64,000 nt of DNA from Rhodoferax sp. (GCF_018780565.1 NZ_JADMJN010000012.1:62001-126000), one strand, 5' to 3'. Numbered from the stretch's first letter, positions 51,799-60,696 are shown. Notes: a model not told the origin generated them from the sequence alone. Program-made: numbers and translations.

Positions 51799-52763
51799 AG
51801 ACCTCCAGTGATCCTGCCCGGGTCGGTGGCGTGGAGCGCAAGGTTGTGCTGGTGACCCGCCGAACCCGGCTTGAGGAGTTGGTGGTGCGGCACAACACGC
51901 TGGCACAGGCCAAGTTCTACGTCGAGCATCTGGGCGCAGACTTCGGTGACTATCTGGTCGAGAACGAAGCCTACGCTCGCAGTCTGCGCATCACAGTGCA
52001 GACATTGGAGGGCTGGGGCCGCTATCAGATGCTGGACCGGTCGATGCTGTCCAACTTCGTCTTCTCGCCCTCTGACATCGTGGTGGCGCTCGGCCAGGAC
52101 GGGCTGGTGGCCAATACGATGAAGTACCTGGATGGTCAGCCACTGATTGGTCTGAATCCAGAACCCGGTCGCTGGGACGGCATCTTGCTGCCATTCGAAC
52201 CCAAGGACCTCCCTCAGGTTTTACCCGAGGTGGCGCAAGATCGCAGAGCGGTCAAAGCCGTGACCATGGCACAAGCCCAGATGTCGGATGGACAGACCTT
52301 GCGTGCCGTCAACGATCTGTTCATCGGACCACGTAGCCATACGTCTGCCTTGTATGAATTGAGTTACGGCGATCAGTCTGAATTCCAATCGTCCTCCGGC
52401 TTGATCGTCTCCACCGGCTTGGGCTCTACGGCTTGGATCAAGAGCGTCGTGACCGGGTCGGTGGCTATTGCACGGTCAATGGGGATTATCGGATCGAAAG
52501 GCCAACCGTTCAATTACGAGCCGCTGCCCTGGGATACATCCACCCTGGAGTTTGCCGTGCGCGAGCCGTTTCCCAGTCGGGCCTCCCAGACCAATCTGGT
52601 TTACGGCCGCTTTGGACGCGAGGAACCGTTGCGCATCCGGTCCAGGATGCCCGACAGCGGGGTGATCTTCTCGGACGGCATCGAAGCGGACTACCTGCGC
52701 TTTACGGCCGGAATGGAAGCAACGATCTCGCTCTCGCCGGTACAGGGCAAGTTGGTCTGTTGA
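51795..52763 (+). CDS. NAD-kinase-like protein
   Basis: A 322-residue protein that resembles ATP-NAD kinases: DIVVALGQDGLVANTMKYL replaces the catalytic GGDGT(L/F)L motif but keeps the Asp, AVNDLFIG corresponds to the conserved NE segment, and IVSTGLGSTAWIKS matches the second glycine-rich motif. It is a diverged paralogue; it may phosphorylate NAD or only bind it. The GTG start at 51795 is supported by AAAGGAG and a 4-nt overlap with the SPFH gene. The neighbouring NrtR-like regulator of NAD metabolism strengthens a nucleotide-related role. Confidence 0.7.
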   Translation: MKTSSDPARVGGVERKVVLVTRRTRLEELVVRHNTLAQAKFYVEHLGADFGDYLVENEAYARSLRITVQTLEGWGRYQMLDRSMLSNFVFSPSDIVVALGQDGLVANTMKYLDGQPLIGLNPEPGRWDGILLPFEPKDLPQVLPEVAQDRRAVKAVTMAQAQMSDGQTLRAVNDLFIGPRSHTSALYELSYGDQSEFQSSSGLIVSTGLGSTAWIKSVVTGSVAIARSMGIIGSKGQPFNYEPLPWDTSTLEFAVREPFPSRASQTNLVYGRFGREEPLRIRSRMPDSGVIFSDGIEADYLRFTAGMEATISLSPVQGKLVC

Positions 52764-53114
52764 TTGACGGATGGCTTGGGGAGAAGTTCTGATTTTGCGC
52801 CTTGATGCACTGAGGCATTCGACCTTGAATATTCAATAGGGCTAAGGTGTCATTTACCGCAGGAACCAATTCCGTGCCGCTTGACGCATTTGCGTTCCGA
52901 GCGGGAGGATGGGTTTTGAACTGGTATGCGAAAACGGAATTCTTCTACTCTCTTGTCTTTTAGCAAATGCGCTTTTGATATGCGAAAGTCGAATATCAAG
53001 TGCCATTCAAAGCTGGAAGCATATGTGTTCCGCGCTCAAAAGGACGTATAAGCGTTCCGATCCGGCACAGTTATGGGTCCGGTGACAAACTGGAAAGCGA
53101 AACACTGTTCAGTG
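52764..53114. repeat. Gene-free 350-bp gap with short repeats (possible mobile-element end)
   Basis: No convincing gene is present. Three 14-bp direct repeats stand out: GCATTTGCGTTCCG (52886-52899), GCATATGTGTTCCG (53019-53032) and GTATAAGCGTTCCG (53046-53059). A second pair shares TATGCGAAA (52925-52933, 52979-52987). Spaced repeated sites of this kind occur at ends of IS21-like elements, but no transposase is nearby. It borders the tRNA pair, a common integration place. Confidence 0.35.
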
Positions 53115-53191
53115 TGGCCTGCCCGGAGGGGATCGAACCCCCGACCCACAGCTTAGAAGGCTGTTGCTCTATCCAACTGAGCTACGGGCAG
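53115..53191 (-). tRNA. tRNA-Arg (anticodon UCU)
   Basis: The minus strand folds into a full cloverleaf: acceptor CTGCCCG pairing with CGGGCAG, D arm GCTC...GAGC, anticodon stem ACAGC/GCTGT with loop CTTCTAA (anticodon TCT), T arm GGGGG-TTCGATC-CCCTC, discriminator G and an encoded CCA. Length is 77 nt including CCA. Confidence 0.95.
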
Positions 53192-53212
53192 AGATCGCGA
53201 GGAAAAAAGATA

Positions 53213-53289
<77 letters not shown>

Positions 53290-53415
53290 ACATTCGAGTA
53301 TTGTAACGGGTCAAAAGGCCCATTCCCGAGCGCACCGCGGAATATACGTCGAATAATCGCACGGGATTCGGAAAATGCGAAGCCTGCGCGGCCATCCGTC
53401 GGATACAGTCTGCCG

Positions 53416-54162
53416 ATGCCATCTCGACCTCCGCCACTTCCATGGCTTGACCCGGGCCAGGACTTTCCCTCGATCAGTCAGGCGTGGGGGCCAGACAGTC
53501 CCGCGCCGGGACTGCTGGCTGCAGGTGGTGCGCTTGACCTTGAAACCCTGCTGCACGCATACAGCCATGGCGTATTTCCCTGGTTCAGCGAAGGCCAGCC
53601 CGTCTTGTGGTGGAGTCCAGACCCCCGAATGGTGCTCGACGTCGCCCATTTCCGGATACACCCGTCATTCAAAAAGACCCTGCAGAAATTTCGCAAAACC
53701 ACGGGCTGCGAGATTCGCATTGATTCCGCTTTTGAGCAAGTCATCCGCGCCTGCTCAAGCAGCCCCCGCGAAGGTCAATCCGGTACCTGGATCGTGCCCG
53801 AAATGGTGGCCGCCTATTGCGACTTGCACCAGGCCGGCTTTGCCCACAGCTTTGAGACCTGGATCAATGGCAAGCTCGTTGGCGGCTTGTACTGCGTCGC
53901 ACGGGGTAAATCAGTTTTCGGCGAATCCATGTTCAGCCGCTCCAGCGACGCATCCAAAATTGCGCTTGCAGCTTTGGTCGCATTTTGCCGCCATCACAAG
54001 ATCATGCAGATCGATTGTCAGCAAAACACCCAGCACTTGGCCTCCCTGGGTGCCAGTGAAATCTCCCGTGAACTTTTCCTGGAGCGAGTCACCAAAGGGC
54101 TTTCGCTGGAGCCCCCAATCTGGCGGTTTGACCCCCTATACTGGCAGGAACTATGGCCATAG
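53416..54162 (+). CDS. aat: Leucyl/phenylalanyl-tRNA-protein transferase (Aat)
   Basis: Aat adds Leu or Phe from tRNA to proteins with N-terminal Lys or Arg, marking them for ClpS/ClpAP (N-end rule). The 248-residue product has the family's hallmark segments GVFPWFSEGQPVLWWSPDPR, GTWIVPEMVAAYCDLHQAGFAHSFE and GGLYCVARGKSVFGESMFS, and ends ...SREL-FLERV. I chose the ATG at 53416 because it precedes the conserved PPLPWLDP start; frame extension upstream runs into the tRNA-Pro gene. The next gene, also of the N-end rule, starts 16 nt downstream. Confidence 0.95.
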   Translation: MPSRPPPLPWLDPGQDFPSISQAWGPDSPAPGLLAAGGALDLETLLHAYSHGVFPWFSEGQPVLWWSPDPRMVLDVAHFRIHPSFKKTLQKFRKTTGCEIRIDSAFEQVIRACSSSPREGQSGTWIVPEMVAAYCDLHQAGFAHSFETWINGKLVGGLYCVARGKSVFGESMFSRSSDASKIALAALVAFCRHHKIMQIDCQQNTQHLASLGASEISRELFLERVTKGLSLEPPIWRFDPLYWQELWP

Positions 54163-54178
54163 CAGTCTCTGTACCAAC

Positions 54179-54949
54179 GTGACGCACCTCAAGGACCTCC
54201 CACTGCAGGCGCTGCAGTTTTACGCTACTGCGCCGTATCCTTGCAGTTACCTGCCGGGACGCCAAGCCCGCTCCCAAGTGGCTACGCCCAGCCATTTGAT
54301 CAACAACGCAACCTATTCCGAACTCGTCAACAAAGGCTTCAGGCGCAGTGGCATGTTCACCTACCGCCCCTATTGCGACGGATGCAGTGCCTGTACGCCC
54401 TTGAGGGTGCTTGCCAATGAATTTCAACCCGACAGAAGTCAACGGCGGGCATGGTCCCGTCATTCAAGCCTGCAAGCCCGCGTGTTGAAACTGGGGTTCG
54501 TCCAGGAACACTACAGCCTGTATCTCCGCTACCAAAATGGGCGTCATGCCGGCGGGGGCATGGATCAGGACAGTATTGATCAGTACACACAGTTTCTATT
54601 GCAGAGTCGGGTGAATTCGCGACTGATTGAGTTCAGAGAAACACTTGATGATGGTTCTCCCGGCGCGCTGAAGATGGTTTCGATACTTGACGTACTCGAT
54701 AACGGAATATCGGCCGTCTATACCTTCTACGAACCAGAGTCGAACTGCAGTTACGGCACATACAGCATCATGTGGCAGCTGGAGCAAGCCAAGACACTCA
54801 ACTTACCTTATGTTTACTTGGGCTACTGGATCAGGGAGAGTCAAAAAATGAATTACAAGGCCAAGTTTCAACCATCAGAACGCCTCAGCAACGGCGCCTG
54901 GACTCTGGACCAGCAGCTGAATTCAACAGCACAGTCCACAGCATTCTGA
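54179..54949 (+). CDS. bpt: Aspartate/glutamate leucyltransferase (Bpt, ATE family)
   Basis: The 256-residue enzyme attaches Leu to proteins with N-terminal Asp or Glu, extending the N-end rule pathway together with Aat. It carries PCSYLPGRQARSQVATP, FRRSGMFTYRPYCDGCSACTPLRV (the Cys-rich signature of bacterial ATE/Bpt proteins) and YWIRESQKMNYKAKFQPSE near the C terminus. The start is a GTG at 54179 (VTHLKDLPLQ); there is no ATG in frame nearby and no strong ribosome site, so coupling to aat is likely. Confidence 0.92.
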   Translation: MTHLKDLPLQALQFYATAPYPCSYLPGRQARSQVATPSHLINNATYSELVNKGFRRSGMFTYRPYCDGCSACTPLRVLANEFQPDRSQRRAWSRHSSLQARVLKLGFVQEHYSLYLRYQNGRHAGGGMDQDSIDQYTQFLLQSRVNSRLIEFRETLDDGSPGALKMVSILDVLDNGISAVYTFYEPESNCSYGTYSIMWQLEQAKTLNLPYVYLGYWIRESQKMNYKAKFQPSERLSNGAWTLDQQLNSTAQSTAF

Positions 54950-55013
54950 TTGCACCACCATTCCGCTGGAAATTTCACCAGCTAAAATTGGATTGCGTCA
55001 ATCAGGAGGACCC

Positions 55014-55802
55014 ATGCGAAAAACAGATTCCAATATTCCAAGCACCCCAACCGTTCAGGTCATTGAGCGAATGTTTGCACTCATGGACGTTTTGGCATCA
55101 CGCGAAGAGGCTATTTCTCTCAAGGAAATCAGCGCAAAAACCGGCCTGCACCCCTCAACCACGCATCGCATCTTGAATGATCTGGCTACTGGTCGCTTTG
55201 TAGACCGTCCCCAACCTGGCAGCTATCGACTGGGCATGCGCCTGCTGGAACTGGGAAATTTAGTCAAGGGTCGACTTAACGTTCGTGATGCCGCCATGAT
55301 TCCCATGCGCGAACTGCACAAGCTGATCCAGCAACCGGTCAACCTGAGCATGCGTCAGGGTGATGAGATTGTTTATATCGAACGAGCTTTCAGTGAGCGA
55401 TCAGGCATGCAGGTCGTAAGAGCCATCGGGGGGCGAGCCCCCTTGCACCTGACTTCCGTCGGTAAACTGTTCCTGGCTGCTGATGACCCACAAAGAGTGC
55501 GAGCCTACGCCGCACGCACAGGTCTGAGCGGTCATACAAAGAACAGTCTGACCCAATTGCCCGCACTGGAACGCGAACTGTCAAAAGTGCGGCAGTACGG
55601 AAATGCACACGACAACGAGGAACTGGAATTGGGCGTACGCTGCATGGCAGCCGGCATCTACGACGACCAGGGTGCCCTGGTTGCAGGCTTGTCGATCTCG
55701 GCCCCGGCAGGTCGATTGGAAGAGGAGTGGCTACCCAAGCTTCAAGCAACCGCTCGAGAAATTTCAACCACTCTGGGCTACAAGCCCGATGGAGCCCGTT
55801 GA
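55014..55802 (+). CDS. IclR-family transcriptional regulator
   Basis: A 262-residue regulator: N-terminal winged helix (MFALMDVLASREEAISLKEISAKTGLHPSTTHRILNDLATGRFV) and C-terminal IclR effector domain (GRAPLHLTSVGKLFLA, ELELGVRCMAAGIYDDQGALVAGLSIS). The ATG follows AGGAGGACCC. It is 64 bp after bpt in the same direction and convergent with pbpG; its target genes are not evident. Confidence 0.88.
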   Translation: MRKTDSNIPSTPTVQVIERMFALMDVLASREEAISLKEISAKTGLHPSTTHRILNDLATGRFVDRPQPGSYRLGMRLLELGNLVKGRLNVRDAAMIPMRELHKLIQQPVNLSMRQGDEIVYIERAFSERSGMQVVRAIGGRAPLHLTSVGKLFLAADDPQRVRAYAARTGLSGHTKNSLTQLPALERELSKVRQYGNAHDNEELELGVRCMAAGIYDDQGALVAGLSISAPAGRLEEEWLPKLQATAREISTTLGYKPDGAR

Positions 55803-55812
55803 AGTCGCAGAA

Positions 55813-56901
55813 TCAATTGACCGCGGCTGACATCACAAACTTGTCACGTGCGGCGTTGGCAGCCAAAGGCACAGGGTTCACAGTTGCAGCAGGAATCGAC
55901 TCAACCCAACGCCGAACGCGTTCGGCGTCTCCCAACCGACTCAGTTTGCCAGCCGAGTCGAGAAATACCATGATGAGCTTTCGGCCCGCCACTTTGGCCT
56001 GCATGACAAGGCACTGTCCTGCTTCAGAAATGTAGCCTGTCTTCTGCAATCCGATATCCCAAGACGGATTTTTTACCAGTCGATTGGTATTGTTGTATTG
56101 CAGAGTGCGCTTGCCAACCGCGACCTGATGACCTGGTGAGGTGGAAAGTTCACGCAAAGTCGGGTCACCGTAAGCCACATTGACCAATTTGGCCAGATCA
56201 CGTGCACTGGACTGATTTTTGCTGGATAGCCCAGTGGGTTCCACGTAATTGGTGTCGTTCATGCCCAGCATGCGGGCCTTGGCATTCATCAGTCCCACAA
56301 AAACTGGCAATCCACCTGGGTAGCTACGGCCCAATGCATGTGCTGCACGGTTTTCGCTTGACATCAAAGCCAGATGCAGCAATTCGCCCCGGCTAAGCTC
56401 AGTACCGACCCTTAACCGCGATGAACTGCCTTTTTCAGTATCGACATCGTCCTGAGTGATCGCAATCACCTCATTCATGGGCAATTTAGCCTCACTCACG
56501 ACCAAACCCGTCATGAGTTTGGTCAGCGAAGCTATAGGCAACACCGCCTGATCATTTTTCCTGAACAGTACTTCACTGGTGTCCTGATCAATGACCAGTG
56601 CCACACTGGATTTCAAATCCAGGGAATCATGTGCAGCATGCAACCCTGCAATTTGTCCAAACGACGGGGTTAAGGGCACGACAGAGGCCCGGATGACCGA
56701 TTTGCGTTTTCCGGAAACAAATGTTTTGGAAACCTTGCGTTTCGCCATGACCGTCGACTTTGATGTCTTGGCTTGCTGACGCTTGCTCTCAGCAGCATTG
56801 GCATGCGAAAACGTGGCAGAGAAAACAAAAGCCGACAAACCAATGAAAAAGAGTATTCGGTTCAAAATATTTCCATCCACTGTTTGATGAAGACTAGACA
56901 T
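55813..56901 (-). CDS. pbpG: D-alanyl-D-alanine endopeptidase (PbpG-like, peptidase S11)
   Basis: A 362-residue periplasmic low-molecular-weight PBP that cleaves cross-links in peptidoglycan. The three S11 motifs are visible: ASLTKLMTGL (catalytic Ser with Lys three residues on), SSEN (SxN) and KTGY. A signal peptide (ILFFIGLSAFVFSATFSHANAAES) is followed by a basic linker rich in Lys and Ser. The ATG at 56901 has GGAG upstream; the in-frame TTG at 56946 overlaps a terminator and is rejected. Convergent with the IclR gene. Confidence 0.9.
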   Translation of the reverse strand: MSSLHQTVDGNILNRILFFIGLSAFVFSATFSHANAAESKRQQAKTSKSTVMAKRKVSKTFVSGKRKSVIRASVVPLTPSFGQIAGLHAAHDSLDLKSSVALVIDQDTSEVLFRKNDQAVLPIASLTKLMTGLVVSEAKLPMNEVIAITQDDVDTEKGSSSRLRVGTELSRGELLHLALMSSENRAAHALGRSYPGGLPVFVGLMNAKARMLGMNDTNYVEPTGLSSKNQSSARDLAKLVNVAYGDPTLRELSTSPGHQVAVGKRTLQYNNTNRLVKNPSWDIGLQKTGYISEAGQCLVMQAKVAGRKLIMVFLDSAGKLSRLGDAERVRRWVESIPAATVNPVPLAANAARDKFVMSAAVN

Positions 56902-56944
56902 GGATTTATCTCCGGAATTGTTTCTCAACAACCCGAGTTTATAC

Positions 56945-56981
56945 AAAAAAGTCGCGCAATATCAAATACTTGCGCGACTTT
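56945..56981 (-). terminator. Rho-independent terminator of the leuA transcript
   Basis: AAAGTCGCGCAA and TTGCGCGACTTT form a perfect 12-bp stem with a 10-nt loop (56948-56981), followed on the minus strand by a run of six T. It lies 34 bp after the leuA stop. In the opposite direction the tail is TTTCTT, so it works mainly for the minus strand. Confidence 0.88.
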
Positions 56982-57014
56982 CTTAACTAGAAATCAGCGA
57001 AATAAGTAATTACC

Positions 57015-58553
57015 CTAGCCCTGTGCCGCCACGCGGTCGGCTTTACTGTGCAATTTATTGAGTGCACTCAGATAAGCCTTGGCGGAAGCGACAACAATAT
57101 CCGGGTCAGAGCCCACACCATTGACGACGCGACCACTGTTCTGCAGACGCACGGTGACTTCCCCCTGGCTCTCCGTAGAACCACTGATCGCGTTCACAGA
57201 ATACAGCACCATCTCTGCACCACTGTGAACGTGAGCCTCAATAGCCTTCAGCGACGCATCAACCGGTCCATTTCCATCCGACGAAGATTTCACTTCCTTG
57301 CCACTGACCGTGAAAACAACGCTTGCTTGAGGGCGCTCACCGGTTTCACTGTGTTGCGACAGCGAGACAAAGGCATATTGCTCTTTTTCATGCGTGACGC
57401 TCTCCTCACTGACCAAGGCCAGGATGTCTTCGTCAAATATCTCGCTCTTGCGATCTGCCAATTCCTTGAATTTTGCGAACGCGGTATTGGTGTCGGCCTC
57501 GCTCTCCAGCTGAACTCCCAGTTCCTGCAAACGCTGCTTGAAAGCATTGCGTCCGCTGAGTTTTCCCAAAACAATTTTATTGGCCGTCCAGCCCACATCT
57601 TCAGCTCGCATGATCTCGTAGGTGTCACGCGCCTTGAGGACGCCATCCTGGTGAATACCGGAGGCATGGGCAAACGCATTTGCGCCAACCACTGCCTTGT
57701 TTGGCTGAACCACGAAACCTGTCGTCTGGCTAACCATGCGACTGGCGGCCAAAATGTGTTTGGTATCGATACCAAGATCCAGTCCAAAATAATCACGCCG
57801 TGTTTTAACCGCCATGACGACCTCTTCCAGACTGCAGTTACCTGCCCGTTCGCCCAGACCATTGATAGTGCATTCCACCTGACGGGCACCGCCGATCTTC
57901 ACGCCAGCCAGCGAGTTGGCGACGGCCATGCCAAGATCATTGTGGCAATGAACAGACCAGATGGCCTTGTCTGAATTCGGGATGCGCTCGCGCAGGGTCT
58001 TGATGAAATTCCCGTAGAGCTCCGGCACTGCGTAACCCACCGTGTCAGGCACGTTGATCGTCGTTGCGCCTTCGGTGATCACGGCCTCGATGACACGACA
58101 CAGAAAGTCGACATCGCTTCGATAGCCGTCTTCGGGGCTGAACTCCACATCGGCAACCAGATTGCGTGCAAACCGGACCGCAAGCTTGGCCTGCTCAAAC
58201 ACCTGATCAGGGGTCATGCGCAGTTTCTTTTCCATGTGCAATGCCGACGTTGCAATGAAGGTGTGAATTCGGGCGCTATTGGCTCCTTTGAGCGCCTCGG
58301 CAGCGCGCGAAATATCCCTGTCATTGGCACGTGACAGAGAACATATCGTGGAATCCTTGATTGCATTGGCAATCCCCTGTACCGCCTCAAAATCGCCGTT
58401 GGAACTCGCAGCAAAACCAGCTTCGATGACATCCACTTTCAGACGCTCCAATTGGCGCGCGATTCGCAATTTTTCATCCTTGGTCATGGACGCGCCCGGC
58501 GACTGCTCTCCATCACGCAAAGTCGTATCAAAAATAATCAGTTTGTCAGCCAT
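57015..58553 (-). CDS. leuA: 2-isopropylmalate synthase (LeuA)
   Basis: LeuA makes 2-isopropylmalate from acetyl-CoA and 2-oxoisovalerate, the first committed step to leucine. The 512-residue product has the N-terminal IIFDTTLRDGEQSPGASM, the metal-binding HCHNDLGMAVANSLAG (HxH), GLGERAGNCSLEEVVMA and a C-terminal regulatory domain (residues ~390-512) that senses leucine. GGAG precedes the ATG. It is the last gene of the branched-chain cluster and is preceded by a leader peptide and attenuator. Confidence 0.96.
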   Translation of the reverse strand: MADKLIIFDTTLRDGEQSPGASMTKDEKLRIARQLERLKVDVIEAGFAASSNGDFEAVQGIANAIKDSTICSLSRANDRDISRAAEALKGANSARIHTFIATSALHMEKKLRMTPDQVFEQAKLAVRFARNLVADVEFSPEDGYRSDVDFLCRVIEAVITEGATTINVPDTVGYAVPELYGNFIKTLRERIPNSDKAIWSVHCHNDLGMAVANSLAGVKIGGARQVECTINGLGERAGNCSLEEVVMAVKTRRDYFGLDLGIDTKHILAASRMVSQTTGFVVQPNKAVVGANAFAHASGIHQDGVLKARDTYEIMRAEDVGWTANKIVLGKLSGRNAFKQRLQELGVQLESEADTNTAFAKFKELADRKSEIFDEDILALVSEESVTHEKEQYAFVSLSQHSETGERPQASVVFTVSGKEVKSSSDGNGPVDASLKAIEAHVHSGAEMVLYSVNAISGSTESQGEVTVRLQNSGRVVNGVGSDPDIVVASAKAYLSALNKLHSKADRVAAQG

Positions 58554-58604
58554 GTGGTTTCTCCTGTGTTCCTGAAAATCCGCAATCGAAAAGTCGGTGC
58601 ATAA

Positions 58605-58640
58605 AACAAAAAGCCCGTTGCGGACGCATACGGGCTTTGG
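58605..58640 (-). terminator. Attenuator hairpin upstream of leuA
   Basis: AAAGCCCGT and ACGGGCTTT form a 9-bp stem (58610-58618 with 58630-58638) with an 11-nt loop and a TTTTT run on the minus strand. It lies 20 nt after the leader-peptide stop codon and about 50 nt before leuA, the usual position for transcription attenuation. Confidence 0.75.
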
Positions 58641-58659
58641 GTTTCGGTGAACGCGTGCT

Positions 58660-58713
58660 CTACCGTCTCCGCCCGTTTGGCGATAGCAGTAGTGCTAGCG
58701 AAAAAATATTCAT
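58660..58713 (-). CDS. Leucine-rich leader peptide of leuA
   Basis: A 17-residue frame MNIFSLALLLSPNGRRR ends at TAG. The stretch CTA GCA CTA CTG CTA contains four Leu codons in five, three of them the rare CTA. When leucine is short, the ribosome should pause here and change RNA folding so that the terminator at 58605-58640 does not form, allowing leuA expression. No earlier annotation could be checked; the role follows from the classical leu attenuation model. Confidence 0.75.
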   Translation of the reverse strand: MNIFSLALLLSPNGRRR

Positions 58714-58775
58714 GCGTTCAATGTACCACAAGTTGGTGTGAAAGGTGGTCGCGACCAAATTCCTGCCTTAAGAAG

Positions 58776-59609
58776 CTATTTATGCAGGCCCCGCTCATCC
58801 GGCTCTTCCGTCGACGTACTGATGACACTGGTCTGAACGCCTTTGGCTTTGCGCCAAAAATAAATGACATAGCCGCTAAACCCATAGACCACGAAGACAC
58901 CAAATACAACAATGGGGGGATCAATATTAATGACCGCAATGCCAAGCGCGAGCATCACGATGACTGCAAAGGGCACACTCTTTTTCATGTGGACATCTTT
59001 GAAGCTATAAAAAGGGACATTGGTGACCATGGTCAGTCCCGCATACAAAGCCAGCACAAAAGTTACCCATGGAATCGCAAGGCCCAATACTGTATCTGAT
59101 CCCTTGATGCCCGACTCTGTCATCAACCAGATAAATCCGGCAATCAGGGACGCGGCAGCCGGAGAGGGAAGCCCCTGAAAATAGCGCTTGTCGACAACGC
59201 TTGTATTGACGTTAAAGCGGGCCAGTCGCAAAGCGGCACATGCGCAATAAACGAAAGCAGCAATCCAGCCCCATCGACCCAGCCCCTGGAGTGCCCAGAC
59301 ATAAGAAATAAGTGCGGGTGCGGCGCCAAACGACACCATGTCTGAGAGTGAGTCCATTTGCTCACCAAACGCGCTTTGCGTATTGGTCATACGGGCTACC
59401 CGGCCGTCAAGGCTGTCCAGCACCATCGCGCAAAAAACCCCCACAGCAGCAAGATCAAAGCGTCCATTGATGGCCATGACAATCGCATAAAAGCCCCCAA
59501 AAAGGGCCGCCAACGTAAACAGGTTGGGCAGTATGTATATGCCCTTGCGGCGCTTTCTAATCACTACAGCTTCACCATCGGCAAAGTCTGCTTCATTCCC
59601 GTCATGCAT
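58776..59609 (-). CDS. pssA: CDP-diacylglycerol-serine O-phosphatidyltransferase (PssA)
   Basis: A 277-residue integral membrane enzyme that makes phosphatidylserine, the precursor of phosphatidylethanolamine. The CDP-alcohol phosphatidyltransferase motif is complete: LDSLDGRVARMTNTQSAFGEQMDSLSDMVSFG (DxxDGxxAR...GxxxDxxxD). About seven to eight hydrophobic helices are visible, ending with IVVFGVFVVYGFSGYVIYFW. The ATG at 59609 has GGAGG upstream. Its place between ilvC and leuA is conserved in many Burkholderiales, which is known context rather than a metabolic link. Confidence 0.92.
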   Translation of the reverse strand: MHDGNEADFADGEAVVIRKRRKGIYILPNLFTLAALFGGFYAIVMAINGRFDLAAVGVFCAMVLDSLDGRVARMTNTQSAFGEQMDSLSDMVSFGAAPALISYVWALQGLGRWGWIAAFVYCACAALRLARFNVNTSVVDKRYFQGLPSPAAASLIAGFIWLMTESGIKGSDTVLGLAIPWVTFVLALYAGLTMVTNVPFYSFKDVHMKKSVPFAVIVMLALGIAVINIDPPIVVFGVFVVYGFSGYVIYFWRKAKGVQTSVISTSTEEPDERGLHK

Positions 59610-59633
59610 AGAATTGGCCTCCAATTCTCAATA

Positions 59634-59665
59634 GTAACAAAGGCCACCGAAGTGGCCTTTGTTAC
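59634..59665 (-). terminator. Strong hairpin between ilvC and pssA
   Basis: GTAACAAAGGCCAC and GTGGCCTTTGTTAC form a perfect 14-bp stem closed on the minus strand by the stable C(TTCG)G-type tetraloop. It is 14 bp after the ilvC stop. No clear T-run follows beyond TTTGTTAC, so it may partly terminate or protect the ilv mRNA from 3' decay. Confidence 0.6.
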
Positions 59666-59679
59666 AAGGATCAAGTGAC

Positions 59680-60696
59680 TCAGTTCTTGGTCTGGTCAAC
59701 AAGCTTGTTCTTTTTGATCCAAGGCATCATCGCGCGAAGTTTCTCTCCAACCTGCTCAATTTGATGCTCAGACGTCAAACGACGGCGGCTCAGCAAGGTC
59801 GGCGCGCCGGCCTTGTTCTCCAAAATAAAGCTCTTGGCGTACTCACCCGTCTGGATGTCCTTCAGACACTGACGCATTGCGTCTTTTGTAGCGCTGGTGA
59901 CGATCCTTGGACCCGTTACGTACTCGCCATACTCGGCATTATTGGAGATCGAGTAGTTCATGTTGGCGATACCGCCTTCATAAATCATGTCCACGATCAA
60001 CTTAAGCTCGTGCAGGCATTCGAAATAGGCCATTTCGGGCGCGTAGCCCGCCTCAACCAAGGTCTCAAAACCAGCTTTGATCAATTCAACCGTTCCACCG
60101 CAGAGAACGGCCTGTTCGCCGAACAGATCGGTTTCAGTTTCTTCACGGAAGTTGGTTTCAATGATGCCAGCTTTGCCACCACCATTGGCCATGGCGTAAC
60201 TCAAAGCCAGATCACGTGTACGACCCGACTTGTCCTGATGAATGGCGATCAGATGGGGAACACCGCCGCCCTGTGCGTAGGTTCCGCGTACGGTATGACC
60301 CGGTGCCTTGGGGGCGACCATCCAGACATCCAGATCTGCTCGTGGAGTCACCAAACCGTAGTGCACGTTGAAGCCGTGCGCAAAAACCAGCGATGCACCC
60401 TGCTTGATATGGGGCTCGATGTCATTGGTATAGACCGCTGCAATTTGTTCATCGGGCAGCAAAATCATGACCACATCAGCGGCTTTCACTGCGTCAGCGA
60501 CTTCTGCCACTTTCAAACCAGCTTTTTCGACCTTGGGCCAGGAAGCTCCGCCCTTACGAAGACCCACGACCACTTTCACACCACTGTCGTTCAAATTCTG
60601 AGCGTGCGCATGGCCCTGGCTACCGTAGCCAATGATTGCAACCGTCTTACCTTTGATCAGACTCAGATCACAGTCTTTGTCGTAAAAAACTTTCAT
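59680..60696 (-). CDS. ilvC: Ketol-acid reductoisomerase (IlvC)
   Basis: IlvC isomerises and reduces acetolactate or acetohydroxybutyrate with NADPH in valine and isoleucine synthesis. The 338-residue class I enzyme shows the NADP site IIGYGSQGHAHAQNLNDSG, KGPGHTVR-like APKAPGHTVRGTY and the acidic metal ligands in DLFGEQAVLCGGTVELI and FECLHELKLIVDMIYEGG. The ATG follows ACGGAGAAAAGA. Operon with ilvB and ilvN upstream. Confidence 0.96.
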   Translation of the reverse strand: MKVFYDKDCDLSLIKGKTVAIIGYGSQGHAHAQNLNDSGVKVVVGLRKGGASWPKVEKAGLKVAEVADAVKAADVVMILLPDEQIAAVYTNDIEPHIKQGASLVFAHGFNVHYGLVTPRADLDVWMVAPKAPGHTVRGTYAQGGGVPHLIAIHQDKSGRTRDLALSYAMANGGGKAGIIETNFREETETDLFGEQAVLCGGTVELIKAGFETLVEAGYAPEMAYFECLHELKLIVDMIYEGGIANMNYSISNNAEYGEYVTGPRIVTSATKDAMRQCLKDIQTGEYAKSFILENKAGAPTLLSRRRLTSEHQIEQVGEKLRAMMPWIKKNKLVDQTKN

